From NCBI RefSeq assembly GCF_009908295.1, contig NZ_JAAALO010000009.1:62001-126000 (forward strand): 64,000 bases of DNA, in the 5' to 3' direction. The stretch comes from Micromonospora rubida (lineage in GTDB: Bacteria > Actinomycetota > Actinomycetes > Mycobacteriales > Micromonosporaceae). A model generated the notes under the pieces. It was given only the letters and a program-made list of their open reading frames with translations. It did not search any database and was not told the DNA's origin. The position numbers and the translations under genes were made by a program. Within the stretch, counting starts at the first letter, position 1; each line of letters opens with the position of its first letter. Positions 32,567 to 39,820 of the stretch are shown here, one piece after another.

Positions 32567-32650
32567 TTACTGTAGCGAAGAGTCGCCTTTGCGACACGGT
32601 CCGCGAGGCCGGCGGCCGGGAGTCCGGCACTAAGCGTTGAGCGGGGAGGG

Positions 32651-32715
32651 CGGCCGGGATGGTGATCGGGTCCATGCCTCCGCTGGTGCCCTTTCGGGGT
32701 AGGGCGTTGGCCGGG
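32651..32715 (-). pseudogene. Relic of a GNAT gene 5' end
   Basis: This segment matches 35062-35127 at roughly 58 of 66 positions. The match covers the upstream flank and the first codons of the intact acetyltransferase gene. On the minus strand it still reads MDPITIP before diverging into unrelated sequence, so only the leader and about seven codons remain. Confidence 0.7.
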
Positions 32716-32814
32716 CCGTATGCGGGACCAGGCGTCCTCGGCCTCAGTGATAGCGGCCTTGGCCTGCTCGGCATTGTCGAGGGCGGCGTAGGCGCGGGCG
32801 GCGCTGGCGGGCAG
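32701..32814 (-). pseudogene. Possible relic of a TPR-type regulator C-terminus
   Basis: The minus strand reads LPASAARAYAALDNAEQAKA, then AITEAEDAWSRIRPG, with the alternating Ala/helix pattern of TPR domains found in actinobacterial XRE regulators. A TGA precedes it directly in this frame, and a different frame upstream reads NTTTGELTFRRL, so a frameshift is likely. It overlaps the GNAT relic. Confidence 0.4.
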
Positions 32815-32829
32815 TCAGACGGCGGAAGG

Positions 32830-33191
32830 TCAGCTCACCGGTGGTGGTGTTGCGGGGCGTGCCGGGGGCGGCCCGACGTCGGTGCCGGGGCCGACGGATG
32901 TGGTTCCCGGACGGCCGGTTCCCGCCCGGTGTGGTTTCGCGTGAGCGTGGGTGTGGGTCCGGCCGAGGCGACAACTCGTGAAGGGACAGTGCACCCCTAT
33001 CGACCCCTATTCATGAGTAAGATTCCCCTTTGCGGAGCGTTATCCTCTGACGACGTCGCTGACCTCCGACGGCAAGTTCGTCTGACGGAGACGATCGCCA
33101 TGTCATTGCCCACCATCTCCCCGGCGCTGAGCGTGGTGATGCCGACCCGCCACGCCCGGATCCACCCGCAAGAGACGGAAAAACGAGTATC
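32830..33191. other. Gap before the glycosyltransferase
   Basis: About 360 bp in which no gene is supported. It should contain the promoter of the glycosyltransferase gene. I see no clear -35/-10 pair. Confidence 0.4.
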
Positions 33192-34415
33192 ATGCGCGTA
33201 CTGCTGTCGACTCTCGGGTCGCGTGGCGACGTCCAACCACTGGTGGCGCTCGCGTTGCGGTTGAAGGCCCTCGGCCTTGAGGTCCGCCTCTGCGCCCCGC
33301 CCGACTTCGCCCGCTGGGTGGCCACCTTCAGGATTCCCTTCGTACCCATCGGCCCGCCCTGGCGCAGGTCGGCGGAGCCCAGGTCGCGGGCCGCCGTACC
33401 CAAACCCTCGCCCGCCCAGGTCCGCCAGCTGGCCGAGTCCTCCATCGGCATCCAGTTCGAGGTGCTGTCGGCCGCCGCCCGGGACTGTGACGTCCTCGTC
33501 GCGTCGACCGGCCTCCAGATCGCCGCCCGCACCGTGGCGGAGAAGCGCGGCATCCCGTACGTCTTCGTGGCGCTCTGCCCGGCGGTCCTGCCCTCACCGC
33601 ACCACCCCCCGCTGCCGCTGCCGATGCTCGGGGAGGTGCCGGCGCCCGCGTCGGCCGACAACCGCGACCTGTGGGCCGCCAACCTGCGGCACGTCAACGA
33701 CACCTTCGCCGCGCCGCTCAACGCGCTGCGGTCGGCGGTGGGGCTGGACACTGTGGATGACGTCACCGACCACATCCACACCGACCAGCCGTGGCTGGCC
33801 ACCGACCCGACCCTGGCACCCTGGCCGGACGCCGCCGATTCGACCGTCTACCAGCCGGGCGCCTGGCTCCTGCCGGATGAGCGGGCCCTGCCCGCCGAGT
33901 TGACGACCTTCCTGGAGGCCGACGGGCCGTGCGTCTACGTCGGATTCGGCAGTGTCGTCGCGCCCCCGGGCCTGCTGGAGACGGCCGTGCAGGCCGTGCG
34001 CGCGGTCGGCTGCCGGCTGGTCGTCTCGCGAGGCTGGGCACCGCTCTCGTCGCGAGACCGGACACCCGACTGCCTGGTGGTCGGCGAGGTGAACCAGCAG
34101 TCGCTGTTCAAAGAGGTGGCCGTGGTGGTCCACCATGGCGGCTCGGGCACCACGACCACGGCCGCGCGGGCGGGGACGCCGCAGGTTGTCATACCGCAGG
34201 TGTACGACCAGCACTACTTCGCGCGCCGGGTGTCCACGCTCGGCATCGGCACCGTGCATTCCGGCACGGTGCCGGCCGTCGAGTCGCTGACCGAGGCTCT
34301 CGGCACCGCGCTGCGGCCGGAGGTGGCCGCCAGGGCCCGCGAGTTCGCCAGCGTCGTACGCACCGACGCGGCGCAGGTCGCCGCGGAGCGGTTGACCGTG
34401 GCTCTGGGGGCCTGA
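33192..34415 (+). CDS. GT1-family glycosyltransferase of natural-product type
   Basis: 407 residues, close to the usual length of the family that decorates antibiotics (YjiC/GtfB-like, GT-B fold). The N-terminus MRVLLSTLGSRGDVQPLVAL is the acceptor-side start. The nucleotide-sugar motif HHGGSGTTTTAARAGTPQ lies near residue 314 and is followed by PQVYDQHYFARRVSTLGIG. It transfers a sugar from an NDP-sugar to a small acceptor. The obvious candidate is the polyketide made by the surrounding synthase (inference). No deoxysugar genes are in the window, so the sugar source must lie elsewhere. The start ATG has a weak ribosome site (GAG 6 nt before it). Confidence 0.93.
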   Translation: MRVLLSTLGSRGDVQPLVALALRLKALGLEVRLCAPPDFARWVATFRIPFVPIGPPWRRSAEPRSRAAVPKPSPAQVRQLAESSIGIQFEVLSAAARDCDVLVASTGLQIAARTVAEKRGIPYVFVALCPAVLPSPHHPPLPLPMLGEVPAPASADNRDLWAANLRHVNDTFAAPLNALRSAVGLDTVDDVTDHIHTDQPWLATDPTLAPWPDAADSTVYQPGAWLLPDERALPAELTTFLEADGPCVYVGFGSVVAPPGLLETAVQAVRAVGCRLVVSRGWAPLSSRDRTPDCLVVGEVNQQSLFKEVAVVVHHGGSGTTTTAARAGTPQVVIPQVYDQHYFARRVSTLGIGTVHSGTVPAVESLTEALGTALRPEVAARAREFASVVRTDAAQVAAERLTVALGA

Positions 34416-34500
34416 GCGGGGCGGCTACCGGCCACCGCGTGGCAGCGCCGCAGCGCCGGAGCCGGGTCGAAAGGGCCACGTTTCTGTAGGTCGTGTAGGT

Positions 34501-34524
34501 CCTCTCAGAGTCGGCGCGAGATTG
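34501..34524. repeat. 24-nt dispersed motif, copy 1
   Basis: This segment differs from 37331-37354 by one base in 24 (core GAGTCGGCGCGAGATTG). Both copies lie 60 to 90 bp after the stop of a + strand gene. Confidence 0.7.
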
Positions 34525-34541
34525 CTGACTGCGGGTGGCGA

Positions 34542-35087
34542 TCAACTGGCGGCAGGGCTCCACTCGGGGGCGAGGGCGGAGTAGAGCAGGGAGTCGCGCC
34601 AGGCGCCGTTGGTGTGGACGTGGTCGCGTAGCCGACCCTCGTACTGCATGCCGAGCCGCTCGGCGACGGCGACGGAGGCGGCGTTGTCGGGGCCGATGGC
34701 CGCGGTGATGCGGTGGAGCTTCAGCACGTTGAAGCCGTAGTCGATGATCGTGCGCGCGGCGTCGGTGGCGTAGCCGTGGCCCCAGTGGTCCGCGCCGATG
34801 GCGTACCCGAGCTTGGCGGCTTGGTGGCCGGTGAGGCCGAGCCGCGCGAACCCGATCATCCGGTCTGCGGCGTTAGCGACGGCTAGGTAGTACTCGGTGC
34901 GGGGGATGAGTTGGGCGCGTTGGATCGTGCCTTCGACCATGGCGACGGCGGCGGCCTGGTCCCGGCTGTCGAAGGAGAGCCATTGGGTGACGCGGTCGTC
35001 TCCGACGATTGCCCACGCGCCGGCCGCGTCATCGGGGCGCATGTCGCGCAGGGTGATGACGCGGCCGGGGATGGTGATCGGGTCCAT
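34542..35087 (-). CDS. GNAT N-acetyltransferase (RimJ/RimL type)
   Basis: 181 residues. It transfers acetyl from acetyl-CoA to an amine. The fold is visible as TLRDMRPDDAAGAWAI at the start, the beta4 strand MIGFARLGL, the acetyl-CoA loop in IGADHWGHGYATDAARTIID, and the C-terminal NAASVAVAERLGMQYEGRLR block. This pattern fits the RimJ/RimL branch that acetylates protein N-termini or small amines. The substrate is unknown. The MDPITIP start and its upstream flank are duplicated as a relic at 32651-32715, which supports the start at 35087. Confidence 0.9.
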   Translation of the reverse strand: MDPITIPGRVITLRDMRPDDAAGAWAIVGDDRVTQWLSFDSRDQAAAVAMVEGTIQRAQLIPRTEYYLAVANAADRMIGFARLGLTGHQAAKLGYAIGADHWGHGYATDAARTIIDYGFNVLKLHRITAAIGPDNAASVAVAERLGMQYEGRLRDHVHTNGAWRDSLLYSALAPEWSPAAS

Positions 35088-35102
35088 GTCCCCGATGGTG
35101 CC

Positions 35103-35294
35103 CTATCGGGTGAGGGCGTTGGCCGGGGTGTGGGTGAAGTGTTCGATGCTATCGATGAGTTCGTGGGCGTCGTTCGTACGGATAGCTCTCGACGGCCAGC
35201 CGACTTGATCAGCAATCACGCGAGCATCACGCACGGATGGTGCACAGCTTTCCCGTCGGCGATGCGTCTTGTGATCAGGTGCCAACGCCGGCAT
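35103..35294 (-). CDS. Possible small ORF upstream of the GNAT gene
   Basis: 63 codons on the same strand, ending 15 bp before the GNAT start. The C-terminal part (VGWPSRAIRTNDAHELIDSI, then EHFTHTPANALTR) reads like protein, but the first 25 residues are Arg/His-rich and the start is weak. It may be a real small gene or a remnant. Confidence 0.25.
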   Translation of the reverse strand: MPALAPDHKTHRRRESCAPSVRDARVIADQVGWPSRAIRTNDAHELIDSIEHFTHTPANALTR

Positions 35295-35444
35295 CCTGGC
35301 GTGGCATTCCGGCGAACCGGACCGTCAGGTGAACCCGTTCAGCGAGACGAAGACCAAGTTCCAGCAGACCGGGGGTAAGGGTGGCGAAGATCTTTGCGGG
35401 CTGCCCAAGAGGACTACCAGAGAGTCTCGAAGGGCGGCGATGGG

Positions 35445-36872
35445 ATGGCTCCAAAGCCCGGGCGGTCGGATGGCCCCAACACCCTGCTCAGTGACGCCCG
35501 TCGCCGACTTCTGTCCTCAAGTGGTTCAGGCCGACGGATGTCCCGGCAGGAAGTCGCCGAGGCGGTCAACACCTATCTGTGGGAGACCTACGGCACGAGA
35601 ACCAGCCTGGATGCCAACCACGTCGGGAAGCTTGAACGAGGGGAACACCGCTGGCCCAAGCCCGCGACCCGGGAGGCATTCCGTGCGGTGTTGAAGGCCT
35701 CTCGCGACGCTGACCTAGGCTTCTACATCACCCGTGGCCAACGCCATACTGACCCCGTTTTGCACTGGATGCCACCGGGTCAGCCGCTCACCGCTGGTGA
35801 TGATCACGGCGGCGGGTGGCTGACCGGCAGGCAGATCACGGACACTGGCGACATGAACCGCCGCGAGTTGCTACGCCTGCTGAGCCTGACAGGGGCGCTC
35901 CTGGCCGCGCCTGTCCCGGGCGGCCAGCTCGACTGGGCGCGCATCGAATCCTCCAGCGATGGGGACAAGCGACTAGACCCAGCCACCCTCGACGAGTACG
36001 AGGGTCTCAACCTCCAGTTGTGGGCAACGTTCGGCGCGGCCGAGTCCAAGATGGCCGTGTCGCCGCTGGTCAACCGTCAGCTCACTACGCTCACGGCCAA
36101 CCTACGCCGCTCCCACACGACATCTGTACACCGCAGGCTCTGCGGGATCACCGCCGACCTGCTCCAGCTCGCCGGCGAGGTCGCCTTCGACGCGAACGCG
36201 TACAGCGAGGCCGCACACTGCTACGTCCTGGCAGCAACAGCCGCGCGAGAAGCCGCAGCCTATGACCTCTGGGCGTGCGCGATGATTCGCCACGCCTTCA
36301 TCAGCGTCTACGAGCGTGACTTCCGGCAGGCCGCACCGATGCTTGAAGTTGCCGCTGGCCTGGCCAGCAACGGGAACAGCGCGCTGTCGACCCGGCACTG
36401 GGCGCATACCGTGCGGGCGCAGGCCCTCGCGGGCCTCGGTGACCTCGGCGGATGCCGGCGGGCGCTCGACCAGGCCGAAGAGGTCAACCGCCTGCCCGGA
36501 CGGGTCCACAACGGTGGATGGTTGCGCTTTGACGGTTCCCGGATCGCCGAGGAACGCGGAGCCTGCTACGTCGAGTTGGGGCGCCCAGATTTGGCCGAGC
36601 CGGTACTGTCCGGCGCCTTGTCGCAAAGCCTCTCCGTGCGTCGACGCGGAGCCGTCCTGACAGATCTCGCCATGGTCGGAGTTCAGCGTAGCGAAGCACA
36701 CCAGATCGTGCTCTACGGTGGCGCCGCTCTTGATACTGCCCGTCAGAGCGGCTCGGGTGTGGTCGGTGCCAAGCTAAACCGACTACAGCACCACCTGCAG
36801 CCGTTCCTTGCTGACACGCACGTGCAGCATCTCAACAGCCAGATCAATGCCCTGATGAGGGCAAGGGATTGA
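35445..36872 (+). CDS. XRE-type regulator with TPR-like C-terminal domain
   Basis: 475 residues from ATG 35445 (AGGG 10 nt upstream). A TTG at 35394 would add 17 residues. The N-terminal 80 residues hold a helix-turn-helix: MSRQEVAEAVNTYLWETYG, then HVGKLERGEHRWPKPATREA. A short hydrophobic RRELLRLLSLTGALLAAPVP follows, typical of this actinobacterial class and not a true signal. The rest is helical and TPR-like (YSEAAHCYVLAATAAREAAA and others). Such proteins are DNA-binding regulators with a protein- or ligand-sensing C-terminus. The next gene follows after 1 bp, so they form one unit. Confidence 0.85.
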   Translation: MAPKPGRSDGPNTLLSDARRRLLSSSGSGRRMSRQEVAEAVNTYLWETYGTRTSLDANHVGKLERGEHRWPKPATREAFRAVLKASRDADLGFYITRGQRHTDPVLHWMPPGQPLTAGDDHGGGWLTGRQITDTGDMNRRELLRLLSLTGALLAAPVPGGQLDWARIESSSDGDKRLDPATLDEYEGLNLQLWATFGAAESKMAVSPLVNRQLTTLTANLRRSHTTSVHRRLCGITADLLQLAGEVAFDANAYSEAAHCYVLAATAAREAAAYDLWACAMIRHAFISVYERDFRQAAPMLEVAAGLASNGNSALSTRHWAHTVRAQALAGLGDLGGCRRALDQAEEVNRLPGRVHNGGWLRFDGSRIAEERGACYVELGRPDLAEPVLSGALSQSLSVRRRGAVLTDLAMVGVQRSEAHQIVLYGGAALDTARQSGSGVVGAKLNRLQHHLQPFLADTHVQHLNSQINALMRARD

Positions 36873-36873
36873 T

Positions 36874-37269
36874 GTGACCACAGGGAGGGCGAGCGTGCAG
36901 GTCGAAGAACCGGGACGTGTGTTCCGCGAGGCGTGGATCGCCGGAGTCCGTAAGTACTATCCCGGCGAACCGAAGCCGGGCTATGTCACGCCCTGGGAAG
37001 CCACGCCCGAATGGGAACGGATAAGCGCCGCCGCAGTGTATGAGCAGGTCCACCAGTTCATCGAGGTGGCCGAGGGCGCGACCGCAAAGCTGACTCGTGA
37101 ACAGAAAGGTCGCTTCGTCGCCTTGTGCTGGATTGCACAGATATTCAGACACTTTCCAAACCCGAAGGCTTCCTACGTAGCCGACTGGTCGAACATGCCG
37201 GAGTGGCAACAAGAGACGGACTCGGACATCTTCGAGCATATCGAGCAGACGCTCATCTCGATGCGCTGA
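36874..37269 (+). CDS. Hypothetical protein paired with the regulator
   Basis: 131 residues, soluble, Trp-rich, with motifs FREAWIAGVRKYYPGEPKPG, TPWEATPEWERISA and VADWSNMPEW. GTG 36874 follows the regulator stop after one base, so it is almost certainly co-transcribed with and coupled to it. The function is not known to me. Pairing with an XRE regulator suggests an accessory or partner role (inference). Confidence 0.75.
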   Translation: MTTGRASVQVEEPGRVFREAWIAGVRKYYPGEPKPGYVTPWEATPEWERISAAAVYEQVHQFIEVAEGATAKLTREQKGRFVALCWIAQIFRHFPNPKASYVADWSNMPEWQQETDSDIFEHIEQTLISMR

Positions 37270-37330
37270 ACAGGGGTGCGAGCCGGCAGTACCTACAGCG
37301 TTTCACTCGATGCCCGCCTCGCCTCCGGCT

Positions 37331-37354
37331 CCTCTCGGAGTCGGCGCGAGATTG
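37331..37354. repeat. 24-nt dispersed motif, copy 2
   Basis: 23 of 24 bases match 34501-34524. It lies 62 bp after the 36874-37269 stop. It has no obvious hairpin of its own. Confidence 0.7.
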
Positions 37355-37437
37355 GCGGGAAGGGGGCGGGCACTCCGCCGGCCAGCTTGAAGACCTGCGT
37401 TTGTAAACGGTGATACTTAAGTCGGCGGGGGCGGCGT

Positions 37438-37464
37438 GGCGTGCCCGGGGATCCCGGGCACGCC
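37438..37464. terminator. 12-bp perfect stem with 3-nt loop
   Basis: GGCGTGCCCGGG (37438-37449) and CCCGGGCACGCC (37453-37464) form a perfect GC-rich hairpin. It stands between converging genes, 168 bp after the + strand gene and 14 bp after the old stop of the minus-strand DUF397 relic. There is no T-run, as is usual in actinomycetes. Confidence 0.7.
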
Positions 37465-37478
37465 GACGAGGCGGCAGT

Positions 37479-37660
37479 TCAGTACGCGTCAAACTCGCCG
37501 TCTCAGATGCCGCCGATGAACGCCGTTAACTCCTCCGAAGGTGAACTCCAGCACTGGTCCGGCCCTTCGAGTCCCACATTCCTATGGTGCTGACGAGCGC
37601 GAAGGCGACTTCGACGTAGTTGTCGCCCTCCGGCGTGAAACGTGAATGGACCGGCGATCC
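37479..37660 (-). pseudogene. Broken DUF397 gene
   Basis: The minus strand reads GDNYVEVAFALVSTIGMWDS, then KGRT. In shifted frames this continues as LEFT and SEELTAFIGGI, a TGA in place of an Arg codon, and DGEFDAY followed by a stop. The order matches the short DUF397 family (CVEVA..RDSK, then EFT..EW/LTAFLGGVRDGEFD). At least one frameshift and one nonsense codon are present. DUF397 proteins commonly accompany XRE regulators in actinomycetes. Confidence 0.8.
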
Positions 37661-37670
37661 ATCCTGCCTG

Positions 37671-38218
37671 GACCCCGGCGACGAGAGCGTAACCCTTGTT
37701 CCGTCGATCACGGCCAGTCCCGATCTTGCCACCTGCGCGCGCAGAAACATCAGGTCAGGCGCGCGGCAACCGTTAAGTCTCCCCGCAACTCTCCCCCTAG
37801 GTCGGTGTTCCCGGGCTATGCAAGAACCGCGATCGTGGAAGCAGCACAAGCTACGTGTCTACGACTTGGAGTGGGGTCACCGGCGACAGGTTCGCGGCGG
37901 ACTTCGACGATCCGAGTTGCGGGAGGAGCGACATGGACGCCACGAGCGCAACGCTTATTGCCATCATCAGCCGCGCCGTTCGTGCCGTCCGTTCTGGCGG
38001 CTGGCGTACTGCTGGGCGGAGGCGATTCAGCCCCAGGGCCCCGGCAAAGTCGGGCGGGTCTCCGGCCTGGGGTGGTTGGCGGAGACGCGCCCTTGCTGGC
38101 GGGAGCAGCGCAGGCAGAGCGGTTTCAGCAGATCGTCGAAGTTCTCGAACCGAGACCCCGGCCCCTCATGCCGTGCGTCACGCCTATGAGCGCCATTTCC
38201 GACACGGCTGACCGCATG
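37671..38218. other. Gap without a supported gene
   Basis: About 550 bp. Several frames stay open because of high GC, but none shows a family, a good ribosome site or a consistent start. A minus-strand stretch near 38035-38170 (SRFENFDDLLKPLCLRCSRQ) could be a relic of a protein gene. Confidence 0.4.
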
Positions 38219-38272
38219 GAAGATCTTGGAGGGAAGTGGCCCCTCCAGGGGCCACTTCCCTCCAAGATCTTC
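38219..38272. repeat. Perfect 54-bp palindrome, family copy 2
   Basis: Stem of 26 bp with only 2 nt between the arms. The ends read GAAGATCTTGGA and the centre GGCCCCTCCAGGGGCC. It has the same termini and core as 25358-25407, with a different middle that is nevertheless perfectly paired. Compensated changes between copies suggest that the hairpin itself is selected. Confidence 0.95.
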
Positions 38273-38493
38273 AGTCATCCCAAGCAGCGGAACGTAAGTC
38301 CCGTTACATGGACGGCTGCGGGCAGGTTCGGCGGGGGCGGGGAACAGCGCGGCAGGACGGCTTCGGTGGGGTGGTGCCGGCGACGGGACTAAGTAGCCGA
38401 ATTGCGCGATGATCGCCGCACCGGCGGCATCCACGTACGCGGCTCCGATCTGCGCGGTACCGGACACTCCGCGACTTTGCCGGGACCCTGGAT

Positions 38494-38715
38494 TCAGCCC
38501 GCCGGCTTGGCCGTGACGTAGACGCCCTCGCCTTGGCGGCCCTCGACCAGGCTCTCGGCCTTGAGTACCAGCATGGCTCCACGGATCGAGCCGTAGGACA
38601 CGTCGTGCTGGGTCTGTAGCGCGCTGATCGAGGGCAGTTTGTCCCCAACGGACAGCCTGCCCGTACGGATCTGCTCGCGGATGCCCTCTGCCACCCGCAC
38701 GTACTTCGCGGTCAT
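38494..38715 (-). CDS. Minimal GntR-family DNA-binding protein
   Basis: 73 residues, consisting of the winged helix-turn-helix only: RVAEGIREQIRTGRLSVGDK, LPSISALQTQHDVSYGSIRG, and the wing VEGRQGEGVYV. No effector domain is attached, unlike most GntR regulators of about 240 residues. ATG 38715 is chosen because GAGGAG lies 6 nt upstream; an upstream start at 38766 is possible but has no such site. The Shine-Dalgarno lies in a hairpin. It is divergent from the 38902-41030 operon and could regulate it. Confidence 0.82.
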   Translation of the reverse strand: MTAKYVRVAEGIREQIRTGRLSVGDKLPSISALQTQHDVSYGSIRGAMLVLKAESLVEGRQGEGVYVTAKPAG

Positions 38716-38721
38716 CTGCAA

Positions 38722-38745
38722 CTCCTCGGGTTGCACCCCGAGGAG
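38722..38745 (-). promoter_or_regulatory. Hairpin covering the GntR ribosome site
   Basis: CTCCTCGGG (38722-38730) and CCCGAGGAG (38737-38745) form a 9-bp stem with a 6-nt loop. In the minus-strand transcript one arm contains the GAGGAG Shine-Dalgarno of the GntR gene. It may limit translation or serve as an operator. Confidence 0.55.
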
Positions 38746-38901
38746 ATCACCTGCAAAAGGCCACATTAACTGTCTGCCCGCTTGTTCTCCGTTGCCCAGT
38801 CGCAGCAGGAACCGGACCCGATCAACCCACCCGCCACCCCGACCCGGGTCGTTTCAGCGGCCGGGCCGCGAAGCGATCTCGACAGCGCAGGACGGAGGCA
38901 C

Positions 38902-39333
38902 ATGGAGCCCAGCACAGACGAACCCGCCGAGCCGGTTGGGGGCGGGCCTGCTATCGGCGTCGGCGGCACCCCTGGGGGCGGCGCGGTCTACCAGTCCCGC
39001 CGAAACCTGCTGACGCCGGCCGACGTCCGGTGGCAGGACTTCCCGCTGACCAGGTTCGGTCGGCGGGGCCTCGACCCGGAGGCAGTCGGCAGGTTCCTCC
39101 GCCGGGTAGAGGCCGACCTGGACACGCTTTACCAGGAGATCGTCGCCGCTCGGGACGAGGCCCGCCACCACCGCGACGCCGCGACCGAGCTGCGAGCGGA
39201 GCGCTGGCGTCCTCGCGAGGCGTGGGCGCAGCGGCCCCGCGGTGAGTACCGGCGTCCGCCCATGTGGCCGTCGTACTCCCCTCGCCAACAGGGCTGCCAC
39301 CGTCAGCCGGGAAACGGGGGCGGCGATGGCTGA
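38902..39333 (+). CDS. DivIVA-like coiled-coil hypothetical protein
   Basis: 143 residues from ATG 38902 (GGAGG 3 nt upstream); the longer frame from 38782 lacks a ribosome site. The motif LTPADVRWQDFPLTRFGRRG, then LDPEAVGRFLRRVEADLDTL, is the start of a DivIVA/Wag31-like domain and leads into a short coiled coil (EIVAARDEARHHRDAATELR). The C-terminus is basic and Pro-rich. True DivIVA proteins are longer and multimeric at cell poles, so this may be only a small relative. The stop overlaps the next start by 8 bp. Confidence 0.75.
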   Translation: MEPSTDEPAEPVGGGPAIGVGGTPGGGAVYQSRRNLLTPADVRWQDFPLTRFGRRGLDPEAVGRFLRRVEADLDTLYQEIVAARDEARHHRDAATELRAERWRPREAWAQRPRGEYRRPPMWPSYSPRQQGCHRQPGNGGGDG

Positions 39334-39820
39334 TTACCCGGCGATCCACGGCCCGTCCAGACCGGACTGGAACTGCCTCGCCTGCGGGGACCCCTGGCCC
39401 TGCCCCACCCGCAAACGCCAGCTCAAGGAGCTGTGCCAGTGCAACATTCGCACGCTCGCCCGCTACCTGACCGCGTACCTGCCGGACGCCCAGGCCGAAA
39501 TCACCGGCATGAGCACCGCTGACATCACCGAACGCATCGTCGGATGGTGCGGCCGACCGTTGGAGATGTGGGCGGCCCAGGAGCACGCGCCTACTCGGGA
39601 GATCAAGACCGGCACCGACGTTACCTACCCAATCGAAAGGCAGGCAGACATGGGCGACACGGACAACAGCCCGGCGCAGAGCCGCAGTGAGCAGGCCGAG
39701 GCCGCCGAACGGGAGGCCGCGAGGCAACGCCTGCTCCAGCAGGCCGAGGCGGACCGGATACCGGCGGACGACACGACCAGGGCGGTGCCCGACCGGCGGT
39801 GGCGTCGTGACCACCCATGA
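39326..39820 (+). CDS. Cys-containing hypothetical protein
   Basis: 164 residues, starting at the ATG that overlaps the previous stop. A cysteine cluster near residues 13-35 (CLACGDPWPC, then CQC) suggests a small metal-binding finger. The middle is helical and the C-terminal 50 residues are charged and Glu/Ala/Arg-rich. The function is unknown. It overlaps the next gene by 14 bp, so translation of all three genes is coupled. Confidence 0.72.
   Translation: MADYPAIHGPSRPDWNCLACGDPWPCPTRKRQLKELCQCNIRTLARYLTAYLPDAQAEITGMSTADITERIVGWCGRPLEMWAAQEHAPTREIKTGTDVTYPIERQADMGDTDNSPAQSRSEQAEAAEREAARQRLLQQAEADRIPADDTTRAVPDRRWRRDHP

Noticed and set aside
35880..35940. Tat/Sec signal peptide in the 35445-36872 protein
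   Set aside because: The RRELLRLLSLTGALLAAPV stretch is internal, about 140 residues after the start and behind an HTH domain, a known feature of this regulator class.
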